Below are positions 47,865 through 56,796 of a stretch of 64,000 nt of DNA, one piece after another; the first letter of the stretch is position 1, and each line of letters starts with the position of its first letter. Under the pieces are notes generated by a model. It was not told where the DNA came from. It did no database searches and saw nothing but the letters and a program-made list of their open reading frames with translations. The DNA is from Candidatus Rokuibacteriota bacterium (lineage in GTDB: Bacteria; Methylomirabilota; Methylomirabilia; Rokubacteriales; CSP1-6): contig QHSI01000118.1 in assembly GCA_003221515.1 (NCBI GenBank), positions 1 to 64,000 on the forward strand, read 5' to 3'. Both the position numbers and the translations under genes were made by a program.

Positions 47865-49177
47865 CACGCGGCCTCTCCTCCGGGCGCGGTGCGAGGCGAG
47901 ACGGCGAGCCGCGCGCCTCGCCGAGGCGGCGGCAGGCGCCACATGATCAGCCCGGCGATGGTATAGGAGACGGCGAATGGAATCAGCGCGAACGTGTAGC
48001 TCTGGGTCTGATCGTAGATCCAGCCGGTGAACACCGCACCCGGGACGGACGCGATGCTCTGCAGCATGGCGATCCAGCCGCGGATCGTGGCGAAGCTCCG
48101 GCGGCCGAAGAAGTCCCCGACCAGCGCCCACGTGACTGAGTTGATGCCTTCGCCGCACGCAAACAGCGCGGCGAACAGCACCATGTGCGCAAGCGAGCCG
48201 TCGCTGTACATGAGCACGAGGAGCCCGAGAGCCCCCAGCAGCACCCCCGCGGCGCCGATCCGCGGCTTCGATCGCCAGTCGCCCAGCCAGCCCATCAGCG
48301 GCCGCGTCACAACGGTGAAGAGCGCCGTCAGCCCCACGAAGAACGCCGCCGTCGGCTGGTCCAGCCCCTTCCACACCAGGAGCGGCACGAGGTGTACCGA
48401 GACGCCGCTGTAGGGAATGTTGCGCAGGCCATGAAACGCGGCCAGCCCCCAGAAGGCCGGCATCCGCAGCGCTTGGCCCGCGGAGAAGTCTGCTTCGTCG
48501 CCGGATCGATGCGTCACTCGGGCCGCGCCGGATATCGGCGGGGGACCGTCGACGGGATCGCCGTCGGGCAGCAGCCCCATGCTCTCCGGAGAGTGACGGA
48601 TGAGCAGCACGAGCGGAAGCAATGCGAGCACGACAAACCCAGACAGGAACGCCGCGACTCGCCAGCCGAGATTCAGGACGGCGAGCGCCACCAGCGGAAA
48701 GATCACCACGCCGCCGATCGCCTGGCCGGTCTGGACGATCGACATCGCGAGACCCCGCTGTCGACGGAACCAGTGGTTGACCGTGGCCATCGTGGCCTGA
48801 TTGAAGCCGGCTTGAAACCCCATCGTCAAGGGTCCCATGAACACCAGGACGAACGCGACGTAGCTGTGGACGACGGACAGCATCAGGAACCCGAGGCCGG
48901 CGAGCGTGGTCCCCACGACCAGCATCACCCTGACGTCGAACCGGTCGATGAGATAGCCGACGAGCGGTCCCTCCAGCGCCGCCTCGACCCTGGCGAGGGA
49001 GAACGGGAGCGACGTCGCGGCACGACTGAGGTTCAGCTCGGTGAGGACGGGGAGGAAGTAGAGGGTGAACCCGGTATTGAACGTCCCACCCTTCACGGCG
49101 TCCTGGATGCAACCGATGATGACGATCCACCAGCCGTAGAACAGGCGACCCGGGCCCTGCGAAAGGAGTCGCCTCAC
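47864..49177 (-). CDS. MFS transporter (monocarboxylate/oxalate-type)
   Basis: This is a 437-aa permease. It starts at the GTG of complement 49175-49177, overlapping the dehydrogenase stop (GTGA); the much longer frame upstream is a shadow. N-terminal LFYGWWIVIIGCIQDAVKGG, FSLARVEAALEGPLVGYLID and GFNQATMATVNHWFRRQRGLA are typical of MFS members with GWWIV starts, often carboxylate transporters. It has about 12 helices. It is coupled to the amidase downstream and the dehydrogenase upstream. Confidence 0.83.
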   Translation of the reverse strand: MRRLLSQGPGRLFYGWWIVIIGCIQDAVKGGTFNTGFTLYFLPVLTELNLSRAATSLPFSLARVEAALEGPLVGYLIDRFDVRVMLVVGTTLAGLGFLMLSVVHSYVAFVLVFMGPLTMGFQAGFNQATMATVNHWFRRQRGLAMSIVQTGQAIGGVVIFPLVALAVLNLGWRVAAFLSGFVVLALLPLVLLIRHSPESMGLLPDGDPVDGPPPISGAARVTHRSGDEADFSAGQALRMPAFWGLAAFHGLRNIPYSGVSVHLVPLLVWKGLDQPTAAFFVGLTALFTVVTRPLMGWLGDWRSKPRIGAAGVLLGALGLLVLMYSDGSLAHMVLFAALFACGEGINSVTWALVGDFFGRRSFATIRGWIAMLQSIASVPGAVFTGWIYDQTQSYTFALIPFAVSYTIAGLIMWRLPPPRRGARLAVSPRTAPGGEAA

Positions 49178-50133
49178 TTCGGGTTGAGAATCCTGAGCGG
49201 CGCTCCTTTGAGGTAGGCGGCGACGTCTTCGACGGTGTCGCGGTAGCGAACGCGGTACTGCTCCTCCGTCACGTAGCCGGCGTGCGGCATGAGCAGCGTG
49301 CTGTCGAGCCGCGTGAACGGATGATCCGCCGGCAGGGGCTCCTCGTCGAAGACGTCGAGCCCTGCGCCCGCGATGGCTCGTGTCTCGAGCGCCTTCACGA
49401 GCGCCGCCTCGTCCACGATGGGGCCGCGCGCGGTGTTGACGAGATAGGCCGTCCGCTTCATCAAGCCGAGCTCGCGCGCGCCGACCAGCCCACGCGTGCG
49501 CTCGCTCAGCTGGACGTGGACGCTCACGATGTCCGACCGCGAGAACAGCTCGTCCTTCGTCACGAGCCGGGCGCCGCACTGCGCGGCCTTCTCGGCGGTC
49601 AGGTTCTGGCTCCAGGCGATCACCGACATTCCGAAGGCGCCGCCGACCTTCGCGACGGCCGCGCCGAGCCGGCCCAGGCCCAGCACGCCCAGCACGCGAT
49701 TCCCGAGGCTCATGCCGACGGTCGTTCCCCAGTGGCCCGCGCGCGTCGCGGCGTCCTCGCGCGGGATGTGGCGGACAAGGGCCAGGATCAGACCCCAGGT
49801 GAGCTCGGCCGGCGGACTCTCGGGCCCGCTGGCCGTGCCGCACACGAGAACCCCGAAGTCCCGGGCCGCCTCGAGATCGATGGCCGCGTTGCGCATGCCG
49901 GTCGTCACCAGCAGACGAAGGTGCGGCAAGCGCGCCAGGAGATCGCGGCGGAACGGCGTGCGCTCCCGCATGCACGTCACGATCTCGAACTCGCGCAAGC
50001 GCTCGGCGAGCGCCGTGAGGTCGCTCAGATGATCCCGGAAGACCTCGACGCGGCAGTCCGAGGCGAGCACGCTCCAGTCGGCCATCTGGAGCGCGACGCC
50101 CTGGTAGTCGTCGAGGACCGCGACTCTCCGCAT
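49174..50133 (-). CDS. D-isomer-specific 2-hydroxyacid dehydrogenase
   Basis: This is a 319-aa dehydrogenase from the ATG at complement 50131-50133. NAD motif LGVLGLGRLGAAVAKVG, catalytic Arg NTARGPIVDEAAL, Glu in DVFDEEPLPADHP and His in LLMPHAGYVTEEQ are all present. It interconverts a D-2-hydroxyacid and a ketoacid. It is first in the dehydrogenase/MFS/amidase operon and starts 12 nt after the haem/propeller gene, so all four may share a transcript. It is a distant paralogue of the dehydrogenase at 13956. Confidence 0.87.
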   Translation of the reverse strand: MRRVAVLDDYQGVALQMADWSVLASDCRVEVFRDHLSDLTALAERLREFEIVTCMRERTPFRRDLLARLPHLRLLVTTGMRNAAIDLEAARDFGVLVCGTASGPESPPAELTWGLILALVRHIPREDAATRAGHWGTTVGMSLGNRVLGVLGLGRLGAAVAKVGGAFGMSVIAWSQNLTAEKAAQCGARLVTKDELFSRSDIVSVHVQLSERTRGLVGARELGLMKRTAYLVNTARGPIVDEAALVKALETRAIAGAGLDVFDEEPLPADHPFTRLDSTLLMPHAGYVTEEQYRVRYRDTVEDVAAYLKGAPLRILNPK

Positions 50134-50144
50134 CCGTGCCCCGG

Positions 50145-52313
50145 TCAGTGCGCGAGCGGATCGGGGCGGATCTGGAAGTGCACGACGATCGGCTTCTTCC
50201 CCTTGCCGCCTTCCATGAGCCACGGCGCCCGATCGCCGCTGGCCGTCCAGAGGCCCCGGCCCTTCCAGCCGGCGTTCGGGTCGTCGATGCGCCCGTCGAA
50301 TCCCTTGGCGTAGAAGCCCAGCGGATACGGGACGCGCAGCACGACCATCTTGCCATCCTTGAGCGCGATCAGCCCGTCGTTGAGGTTACCGGTCGACATC
50401 GGCACGTCCGCGCCGAGCCCGAACGTGTTGTGCTGATCGACCCACGTGTAGTAGCTCGACTCGGCGCTGTTCTCGCCGATCCCCTGAAAGCCCGGGCCCG
50501 GATACTGATAGAACGCCCAGCCCTCCGGGCAATGGTCGCCGGTGGCCTTCGGCCCGTTGAGCGGCCCTTTGCACTTGCGCCGGTCGAAGCTGCCGATGTG
50601 GCCGCTGCCCATCGAGGCCCACACGACGCCCTGCGTGTCGATGTCGGCGCCGCGGATGCCGAAGTAGGGCTTCGGCACGTTGTAGATCTCCGCCAGCGCG
50701 GTGGCGGGTGGGTTCGATCCCGGCGCGATACGCACGACCGCGGCGGTGCCGCCGAAGACGCCGACGGAGCCCCAGATCGAGCCGTCGACGGGGCTCGGCA
50801 TCACGGCGTAGAACCCACCGGCGATGCGCTTGTCCTTGGTCGGATCGAGGGGTTGATCGGGCTCGACGTAGTCATCGCGCTTGCCGTTGCCGTTGGTATC
50901 GAGGACGAACGCCGTCCAGCCCTGCGACTTGGCCGCGTCGCCCGTCTCGTCGAACATCTTGGTGTTGACCCAGCCGACCACCGGGCCGCCGCCGCTGGTC
51001 CACACGGTCTCGTTCGCGTCGTAGGCGAACTGCAGGTGGTGCGTCTGGAAGCACGTGTCGACGAACGTGTACTTCATCGTCTTCGGATCGAGGAAGGTGA
51101 GCGCGCGGTTCGTCCGCTCGAGCGGGAAGAGCTTGGCCGAGGGATGGTCCGAGCCCTTCTGGCAGAAGCTCGGGTTCTTCGGTCCGCGCACGGTCGCCGC
51201 GAACCATACCCGGCCCTTCCGGTCGAACATCCCGTTGTGGTTGTTGGCCTTGGTGTCCCAGAGCTTCTCCTCGCCCCAGTACGCCGACGGCGCCATCGGC
51301 TTCTCGAGCGCGGCGTGCCCGGGCCCGAGCGCCTCCGGCGTGTCGGCGTCGCGCACGGGCGCCCGGAACGTCGTCACGGTGTGCGTCTTGGGATCGAGGA
51401 TCGGGTACTCGTCCGTCGCGTATTCCGGCGAGCCATAGAGCTTGCCGTAGGCGTTGACCGTCGGATAGCGGCGGTCCGACGCGATCAGATCGTGCAGGTA
51501 CTTCTTGGGATCGCCCCACTCCCACGTCGTGACGACGATGTTGCGCTCGACACCCTGCGGCCGCGGCGGCTTGCTGTGCGGCAGCTCGCCCTTGGCGACG
51601 CGATCGGTCCAGTCCCCGAAGTACTTGAACGGCACGCCGCCCAGCACCTGCGTGAGCGGGTTCAGCATGAACGTCGCGGCCTGCCCCGACTGCACGCGGC
51701 GGATCCACGCCTTCTCCCCGGTTTCGAATTGCCCGAGCGAGGCCGGGATCGTCCGCGTCGAGAGCTGGCCCAGCTGGTGGCAGCCGACGCAGGAGCGGTT
51801 CTTCACGACGACGAGCCAGTCGCTCTGCGAGATGTTCGCGGGAATGTTGCTCTTGCCGCCGAACTGCTCCGCGTCGGGGATCTTCAGCATCGAGTACCAG
51901 TAGATCGCCGGATAGTATTGCGCCGCGGCGGCCGCGTTCGGCGCCGGCACCGCGCGGAGGTTCAGCGGCTTGCCCGGCTCAGCGTCCACCTTCGGTGAAT
52001 CGATCATGCCGTACCCGCGCACCCACACCTGGTACTTGGCCTTCGGCAGGTCGGGCACCACGTAGCGCCCTTGATCGTCGGTGACCACGGTCCGGGCGAA
52101 GCGCGTGGGAAGGTCGATCGTCTCGGCGATCACCCAGACGCCGGCCTCGGGCCCGCTCGGCCCCGTCACCACCCCGCCGATGTCGTCGGCGTCGATGCTC
52201 ACCGCCCCGCCGCCCGGCTGCTGGGCGTCGAGCCTCGCCATCGAACCGGCGTACAGCGCGGCGATCGCGACCGCGGCCACACCGAACCACAACGCCCTCT
52301 TCGTCGTCGTCAT
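50145..52313 (-). CDS. exported haem-binding protein with beta-propeller, large form
   Basis: This is a 722-aa protein from the ATG at complement 52311-52313 (MTTTKRALWFGVAAVAIAAL), with AAGGAG about 9 nt upstream. It has a signal peptide, then a carboxypeptidase-regulatory-like domain (GVWVIAETIDLPTRFARTVV, GYGMIDSPKVDAEPGKPLNL), one c-type haem site (SCVGCHQLGQ), and a ~450-residue propeller with blades such as KGRVWFAATVRGP, TVWTSGGGPVVGWVNTKMFD and DIDTQGVVWASMGSGHIG. It is probably periplasmic. It shares domain order with 44217-45926 but is longer. Function unproven. Confidence 0.78.
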   Translation of the reverse strand: MTTTKRALWFGVAAVAIAALYAGSMARLDAQQPGGGAVSIDADDIGGVVTGPSGPEAGVWVIAETIDLPTRFARTVVTDDQGRYVVPDLPKAKYQVWVRGYGMIDSPKVDAEPGKPLNLRAVPAPNAAAAAQYYPAIYWYSMLKIPDAEQFGGKSNIPANISQSDWLVVVKNRSCVGCHQLGQLSTRTIPASLGQFETGEKAWIRRVQSGQAATFMLNPLTQVLGGVPFKYFGDWTDRVAKGELPHSKPPRPQGVERNIVVTTWEWGDPKKYLHDLIASDRRYPTVNAYGKLYGSPEYATDEYPILDPKTHTVTTFRAPVRDADTPEALGPGHAALEKPMAPSAYWGEEKLWDTKANNHNGMFDRKGRVWFAATVRGPKNPSFCQKGSDHPSAKLFPLERTNRALTFLDPKTMKYTFVDTCFQTHHLQFAYDANETVWTSGGGPVVGWVNTKMFDETGDAAKSQGWTAFVLDTNGNGKRDDYVEPDQPLDPTKDKRIAGGFYAVMPSPVDGSIWGSVGVFGGTAAVVRIAPGSNPPATALAEIYNVPKPYFGIRGADIDTQGVVWASMGSGHIGSFDRRKCKGPLNGPKATGDHCPEGWAFYQYPGPGFQGIGENSAESSYYTWVDQHNTFGLGADVPMSTGNLNDGLIALKDGKMVVLRVPYPLGFYAKGFDGRIDDPNAGWKGRGLWTASGDRAPWLMEGGKGKKPIVVHFQIRPDPLAH

Positions 52314-52472
52314 TGGCGCTACTCCTTTCATCGCGTCCCACCTCTCGCCACGCGGCGACGGGATCATACCGCGAAGCCCGCGTTTGCGTCGGCGCGCATT
52401 TCCACCACCTGCCCGTCTGGCGGATGTTCCCGCGCGGCATCTTCTCTATCCTTATCGGAAGGGAGGCGAACA

Positions 52473-53363
52473 ATGACCACCGTGATGGATCTCTCCAACG
52501 CGCTGGCCGGCGCGGTCGAGCGCGCCGCCGGATCCGTGTTCGCGGTGCACGGCCGACCACGTCTGCCGTCGACCGGAGTGCACTGGCGCGCCGGGCTGAT
52601 CGTGACCGCGAATCACACGGTCGAGCTGGACCGTGAGATCGAGCTCACGGGTCCGGATGGACGCACGCGGTCGGCTCACGTGGCCGGGCGCGATCCCAGC
52701 CTCGACATCGCCGTGCTCCGCGCCGAGATCGATGGCGTGCCCGTCGCCGACATCGCCGACGATGGCGACCTCCGCATCGGCCACCTGGTGCTGGCGCTCG
52801 GCGTGGGACCGCGGGCCAGTGCCGGCATCATCAGCGCACTGGACGTTCGCGCCGGACGGCGACCGGCGGCCGGCGAAATGCTGGCGGTCGATCTGACCAT
52901 GTATCCCGGCTTCTCCGGTGGACCGCTGATCGACGTGCGTGGCCGCGTCATCGGCATCACGACATCCGGCGCAAGGCAGCACCTGCAATGGGCGGTCCGC
53001 GCCAGCAGCGTCACCCGGTCGGTGGAGCACGTGGTCCGCGGCGGCAGAATTCCACGCGCCTACATCGGCGTCGGCACGCAGTCGGTCGAGCTCCCCGAGG
53101 CTCTCCGCCAGCGGTTGGGCCTGGCCCAAGCGACGGCCGTCATTGCCGTGAACGTCAGGCCCGACAGCCCGGCCGCGGCGGCGGGTCTCACGATCGGCGA
53201 CGTCATCGTCTCCATCGCCGGGCATACGATCGCCGAGCCAGAAGATCTGGTCGCCGTGCTTCGCCCCGAGCGAGTCGGAAGCGTCGTCACGGTCAGCATC
53301 CTGCGCGGCGGCGACCCTCGAGACGTTCAGGTGACCGTCGGTGAGCGCCCTCGCCGCGCTTGA
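52473..53363 (+). CDS. trypsin-like (S1C/HtrA-type) protease with PDZ domain
   Basis: This is a 296-aa protein from ATG 52473, GGGAGG upstream. Triad: His in VTANHTVEL, Asp in DPSLDIAVL, Ser in YPGFSGGPL. Residues ~200-295 form a PDZ domain (AYIGVGTQSVELPEALRQRL, DSPAAAAGLTIGDVIVSIAG). There is no signal peptide or membrane helix, unlike periplasmic HtrA/Deg proteins, so it may act in the cytoplasm. It is followed by a second protease gene that overlaps by 23 bp and a LuxR-type regulator overlapping by 4 bp. A stress-response or regulator-proteolysis module is inferred. Confidence 0.8.
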   Translation: MTTVMDLSNALAGAVERAAGSVFAVHGRPRLPSTGVHWRAGLIVTANHTVELDREIELTGPDGRTRSAHVAGRDPSLDIAVLRAEIDGVPVADIADDGDLRIGHLVLALGVGPRASAGIISALDVRAGRRPAAGEMLAVDLTMYPGFSGGPLIDVRGRVIGITTSGARQHLQWAVRASSVTRSVEHVVRGGRIPRAYIGVGTQSVELPEALRQRLGLAQATAVIAVNVRPDSPAAAAGLTIGDVIVSIAGHTIAEPEDLVAVLRPERVGSVVTVSILRGGDPRDVQVTVGERPRRA

Positions 53364-53922
53364 GGCTTCGCCCCCGCACCTGGCCCAGATCGCCGAGCGG
53401 CTCCGGCGGGTGACGGTCGAGGTATACGGTACGAGCGGGGGCGGCGCCGGTATCTTGTGGTCGCCCGACCTCATCGTGACGAACGCGCACGTCGCTCGGG
53501 CTCCGAGGGTTGACGTCGGGCTCGCCGACGACCGGCACGTCGAGGCACGCCTCGTCACCGCCGATCGCCGCGCGGATCTGGCACTCCTCCGCATCGCGCG
53601 GTGTGGCATCGCGCCTGCCGCCCTCGCCGACTCCGACGCGTTACGCGTCGGCGCGGTCGTCGTCGCCTTCGGCCACCCGCTGGGCCTGCGACGGACGCTC
53701 ACCGCCGGTGTCGTGCACGCGCTGCCGCCGGCGCTCCCGGGTGGGCGACGCTGGATCCAGGCCGACCTGCGCCTGGCGCCTGGCAACTCCGGCGGTCCTC
53801 TCGCCGATACGGCCGGTCAGGTCGTCGGCATCAACACGATGATCGTGGGCGGGTTGGGGCTGGCCATCCCCATCAACGAGGTTCGCCGCTTCGTCGCCTC
53901 GGCGACGGCGAGCCCGGCATGA
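53341..53922 (+). CDS. trypsin-like (S1C-type) protease without PDZ
   Basis: This is a 193-aa protein from GTG 53341, inside the end of the preceding protease gene. Triad: His in IVTNAHVARA, Asp in DRRADLALLRI, Ser in APGNSGGPLADT. It is a bare protease domain, with no signal peptide, membrane anchor or PDZ. Such minimal forms may act as partners of the PDZ-bearing copy or as a sensor. Its stop overlaps the LuxR gene start (ATGA), so the three are translationally coupled. Confidence 0.8.
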   Translation: MSALAALEASPPHLAQIAERLRRVTVEVYGTSGGGAGILWSPDLIVTNAHVARAPRVDVGLADDRHVEARLVTADRRADLALLRIARCGIAPAALADSDALRVGAVVVAFGHPLGLRRTLTAGVVHALPPALPGGRRWIQADLRLAPGNSGGPLADTAGQVVGINTMIVGGLGLAIPINEVRRFVASATASPA

Positions 53923-54551
53923 GCCACGACACGCGGAGGGGGACGGTGATCGTCCTCGCCCAGGACTCGATGTGGGCGGCACAGGTAGAAGCCGCGCTTC
54001 ACGCGCTCGCGGGCTGGCGTGTCGATGTGGGCAAGCCGCGGCAGCTCCGCGGCTATGTGGACGAGCACCCGGAGGCGGTCGTCGTCATCGCGCTCCCCGA
54101 CGTCGACACGCGGCGGATGCTGCGGACCATTCGCGCCTGGCCGCGACGCTCGACGATCATCACGCTGTCCGATGATCCCGCGCATTTCTGGACGTCCGCC
54201 GCGCGCACCCTCGGGGTGCGCGCGGCCCTGCCGCATCGCCCAACGGCGGAGCAGCTGGTCGGCGCCGTGCGCGCCGTGCACGCCGGTCTCTTCGTCCTCC
54301 ATCCGGAGGCGTTGATGCAGTCGGCCGTCGGGAACGCCGCGGTGGCCTCCGGGGCGCCCTTGACGTCGCGAGAGCGCGAAATTCTCGAGATGATCGCCGA
54401 GGGGGCCAACAATCGGATCATCGCGTCCCGTCTCGGTATCTCGCGCCACACGGTGAAGTTTCACGTGGCGTCCATCCTGGTCAAGCTCGACGCTGAGAGC
54501 CGCACCGAGGCGGTGGCGGTGGCACTCCGCGGCGGACTCCTCGCGGTGTAG
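53919..54551 (+). CDS. LuxR-type regulator with atypical receiver lacking the phospho-Asp
   Basis: This is a 210-aa protein from ATG 53919. The N-terminal ~120 aa fold like a receiver (TVIVLAQDSMWAAQVEAALH, RSTIITLSDDPAHFW, PTAEQLVGAVRAVHAGLFVL), but the strand that should carry the phosphorylated Asp reads VVVIALPDVDT, with Ala at the expected place. The C-terminal LuxR HTH is standard (LTSREREILEMIAEGANNRI, LGISRHTVKFHVASILVKLD). An aspartate-less receiver suggests control by partner binding or proteolysis, possibly by the two coupled proteases. No histidine kinase is nearby. Confidence 0.8.
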   Translation: MSHDTRRGTVIVLAQDSMWAAQVEAALHALAGWRVDVGKPRQLRGYVDEHPEAVVVIALPDVDTRRMLRTIRAWPRRSTIITLSDDPAHFWTSAARTLGVRAALPHRPTAEQLVGAVRAVHAGLFVLHPEALMQSAVGNAAVASGAPLTSREREILEMIAEGANNRIIASRLGISRHTVKFHVASILVKLDAESRTEAVAVALRGGLLAV

Positions 54552-54569
54552 CCCGCGCTCCCGAACACG

Positions 54570-54616
54570 GACGTTGAGCCCCGCTCGCGGTTGCCGTATC
54601 GTGGCGAGGGTCATGA
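54570..54616 (+). promoter_or_regulatory. 47-bp promoter-like module, copy 2
   Basis: TTGAGC (54574-54579), a 17-nt spacer and TATCGT (54597-54602) repeat the module of 35694-35740 almost exactly, including GGCGA and TCATGA at the end. Here the ATG in TCATGA opens a four-codon ORF (MRLP) whose TGA overlaps the GTG start of the oxidoreductase at 54624. Confidence 0.55.
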
Positions 54617-54623
54617 GGCTTCC

Positions 54624-55781
54624 GTGACGCAGACCGCCGAGATCGTGATCGTCGGCGCCGGGATCATGGGCGTGAGCACCGCCTATCACCTGGCGCGGCT
54701 CGGCGCGCGGCGCGTGGTCGTGCTCGAGCGCGACACCGTCTGCTCCGGCTCGACCGCGCTGGCCAGCGGCGGCATCCGCCACCAGTACGGCAATCGCCTG
54801 GGCATCGAGCTCACGACCCACAGCATCGTCACCTACGAGCGCTTCCGCGACGAGTTCGGCGTCGATCCGAACTTCCGGCAGCACGGCTACCTCATCCTGA
54901 TCGCGACGGACGACGAGCTGGCGACCGCGCGGCGCAGCGTCGCGCTCCAGCGGAGCCTCGGCGTCGACGTCCAGCTGCTCGACGCGGCGGCGACACGGTC
55001 GCTGTGCCCCTACCTGAACACCGACGACCTGCTCGGCGCCACCTACACGCCGCGCGACGGCTACGCCGACCCGTACCTCTGCGCGACCGCGATCGCCGCC
55101 CGCGCGCGCGACCTCGGCGTAGTGATCAAGCAGCAGCACGAGGTTCACGGGTTCCTGCGCGACGGCGATCGTGTGCGGGGCGTCACCACCGCCGCCGGCA
55201 TGCTCGAGGCGCCGACCGTCGTGATCGCGACGGGCGCCTGGTCGGGGGTCGTGGGCAAGCTGGCGGGTGTCGACATCCCCGTGCGCCCGCACCGACGACA
55301 CAAATTCATGACCGCGCCCTTTCCGGCCGAGCGAATCCCGGCGGTCACGCCGTTCGTCATCGATCCGCACCGGAACTTCTCGCTGCGCCGCGAGGGGCCG
55401 GGGCTGTTGCTCGGTCACGGACGCCGTGACGAGCCCGACGGCTTCAGCACCGAGGTCGACCGGAGCCTCGAGTCTCGTGTGGTCGAGCGCGCGATCCACC
55501 GAGCACCGGTGCTGGCGGACGCCAAGCTCATGCGCGCGTGGGCCGGGCTCTACGAGATGACGCCGGATCAGACGGGAATCGTCAGCGCGGTCCCGGGCGC
55601 CGCGGGGCTGCACGTCATCGCCGGCTTCAGCGGCCACGGCTTCATGCACGGCCCGATCGCCGGCCAGCTCATGGCCGAGATGCTCGTGCACGGCCGCGCC
55701 GTCACCATGGACGCCAGCGCGCTCGACATCGCCCGATTCGCGCGCGGCGAGGCGCACGTCGAGCCGCTGACGTTCGTGTGA
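54624..55781 (+). CDS. FAD-dependent oxidoreductase (sarcosine/amino-acid oxidase DAO fold)
   Basis: This is a 385-aa protein from GTG 54624. N-terminal dinucleotide motif IVIVGAGIMGVSTAYHLARL, then DTVCSGSTALASGGIRHQYG, TPRDGYADPYLCATAIAARA and the C-terminal GFSGHGFMHGPIAGQLMAEM are typical of sarcosine oxidase beta/dimethylglycine-dehydrogenase-type DAO proteins. These oxidise N-methyl or amino compounds. It is a single-subunit length. The substrate is uncertain. The gene has the repeated promoter module immediately upstream. Confidence 0.85.
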   Translation: MTQTAEIVIVGAGIMGVSTAYHLARLGARRVVVLERDTVCSGSTALASGGIRHQYGNRLGIELTTHSIVTYERFRDEFGVDPNFRQHGYLILIATDDELATARRSVALQRSLGVDVQLLDAAATRSLCPYLNTDDLLGATYTPRDGYADPYLCATAIAARARDLGVVIKQQHEVHGFLRDGDRVRGVTTAAGMLEAPTVVIATGAWSGVVGKLAGVDIPVRPHRRHKFMTAPFPAERIPAVTPFVIDPHRNFSLRREGPGLLLGHGRRDEPDGFSTEVDRSLESRVVERAIHRAPVLADAKLMRAWAGLYEMTPDQTGIVSAVPGAAGLHVIAGFSGHGFMHGPIAGQLMAEMLVHGRAVTMDASALDIARFARGEAHVEPLTFV

Positions 55782-55802
55782 CGACGGTGAAGATCCTCTG
55801 GC

Positions 55803-55907
55803 ATGCGCCTCATCGACGTCCCACGGAAGACGTCGCGGAAGGTCACGTCGGGGGGAAGGGCGTACCATACGGTGGCGTACGACGTCGAGATCTGGAAGAT
55901 CGAGTGA
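55803..55907 (+). CDS. 34-codon ORF between oxidoreductase genes, hypothetical
   Basis: ATG 55803 to TGA 55907 encodes a basic 34-residue peptide starting MRLIDVPRKTSRKV and ending YDVEIWKIE, without a good ribosome-binding site. The second half looks protein-like rather than random. It may be the remnant of a larger gene or a chance frame in the 133-bp gap. No family is recognised. Confidence 0.25.
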   Translation: MRLIDVPRKTSRKVTSGGRAYHTVAYDVEIWKIE

Positions 55908-55914
55908 GGATGCC

Positions 55915-56796
55915 ATGAAGATCCGCATCGGAGTTGGAGCCGGCGCCACGACCTCCACGCCCGACACGCTCGCCGAGCTCGTCGCGGGGCTCGATCAGCT
56001 GAACTTCGACTCGCTGTGGGTCTCCGAGGTGCTGACCGGGCCCGTGCTCGATCCGGTCGTGAGCCTGGCCTGGGCGGCCGCGCGCAGTCCGCGTCTGAAG
56101 CTCGGGACCACGATGCTGCTGCCGGGACGCCACGTCCTCCGGCTCGCCAAGCAGCTCGCGAGCCTCGACGTGCTGTGCCAGGGTCGGCTGCTGGTGACGC
56201 TGGTGCCGGGGCTCACGTACGCGCCGGAGCGGGACGCGATCGGCGTCGAGCCCAAGCAGCGCGGCGCGTTCATCGACGAGGCGCTGCCGCTGCTGCGGCG
56301 GCTCTGGGCGGGCGAGACGGTCACCCACGAGGGCGCGACCGGACGCTTCCGCGACGTCAAGCTCTCGCCGCGTCCGATCCAGCAGCCGCTCGAGGTGTGG
56401 CTCGGCGGCATGGTCCCGGCTGCGCTCGAGCGCTGCGGTCGTTTGTCCGACGGCTGGTTGCCGTCACTGTGCACACCCGAAGAGGCGGCCGCGGGCCGCG
56501 CGGTGATCGAGGACGCGGCGACGCGCGCCGGGCGCTCGATCAGCACGGAGCACTTCGGCGTGAGCATCGGCTACGCGACCGCGCCGATCGATCCGGCCAC
56601 CGCGCGCGTGATGGCCGCCCGCCGTCCCCGCTCGGTCGAGCTCACGCCGGTCGGGCTGCCGGCGCTGCGCAAGCTCATCGAGAGCTATCTGGCCGTCGGC
56701 TTCTCGAAGTTCGTGGTGCGACCGATCGTCGCCCCGGCGTCGTGGCGCGCGGAGCTCGAGGCGCTGTCGGGCGCCGTCGGCGATTTACAAACCTAG
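55915..56796 (+). CDS. LLM-class F420-dependent oxidoreductase
   Basis: This is a 293-aa luciferase-like protein starting at ATG 55915 with GAGTGAGGA upstream. Segments MKIRIGVGAGATTS, LGTTMLLPGRHVLRLAKQLA, VLCQGRLLVTLVPGLTYAPE and PLEVWLGGMVPAALERCG fit F420-dependent members. It may be cotranscribed with the FAD oxidoreductase. The 3' end overlaps the convergent exonuclease gene by 4 bp. Substrate unknown. Confidence 0.82.
   Translation: MKIRIGVGAGATTSTPDTLAELVAGLDQLNFDSLWVSEVLTGPVLDPVVSLAWAAARSPRLKLGTTMLLPGRHVLRLAKQLASLDVLCQGRLLVTLVPGLTYAPERDAIGVEPKQRGAFIDEALPLLRRLWAGETVTHEGATGRFRDVKLSPRPIQQPLEVWLGGMVPAALERCGRLSDGWLPSLCTPEEAAAGRAVIEDAATRAGRSISTEHFGVSIGYATAPIDPATARVMAARRPRSVELTPVGLPALRKLIESYLAVGFSKFVVRPIVAPASWRAELEALSGAVGDLQT

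Noticed and set aside
47864-50356. 830-aa MFS protein
   Set aside because: The upstream half is a shadow of the hydroxyacid dehydrogenase; the GTG at 49177 overlapping its stop is the natural start.
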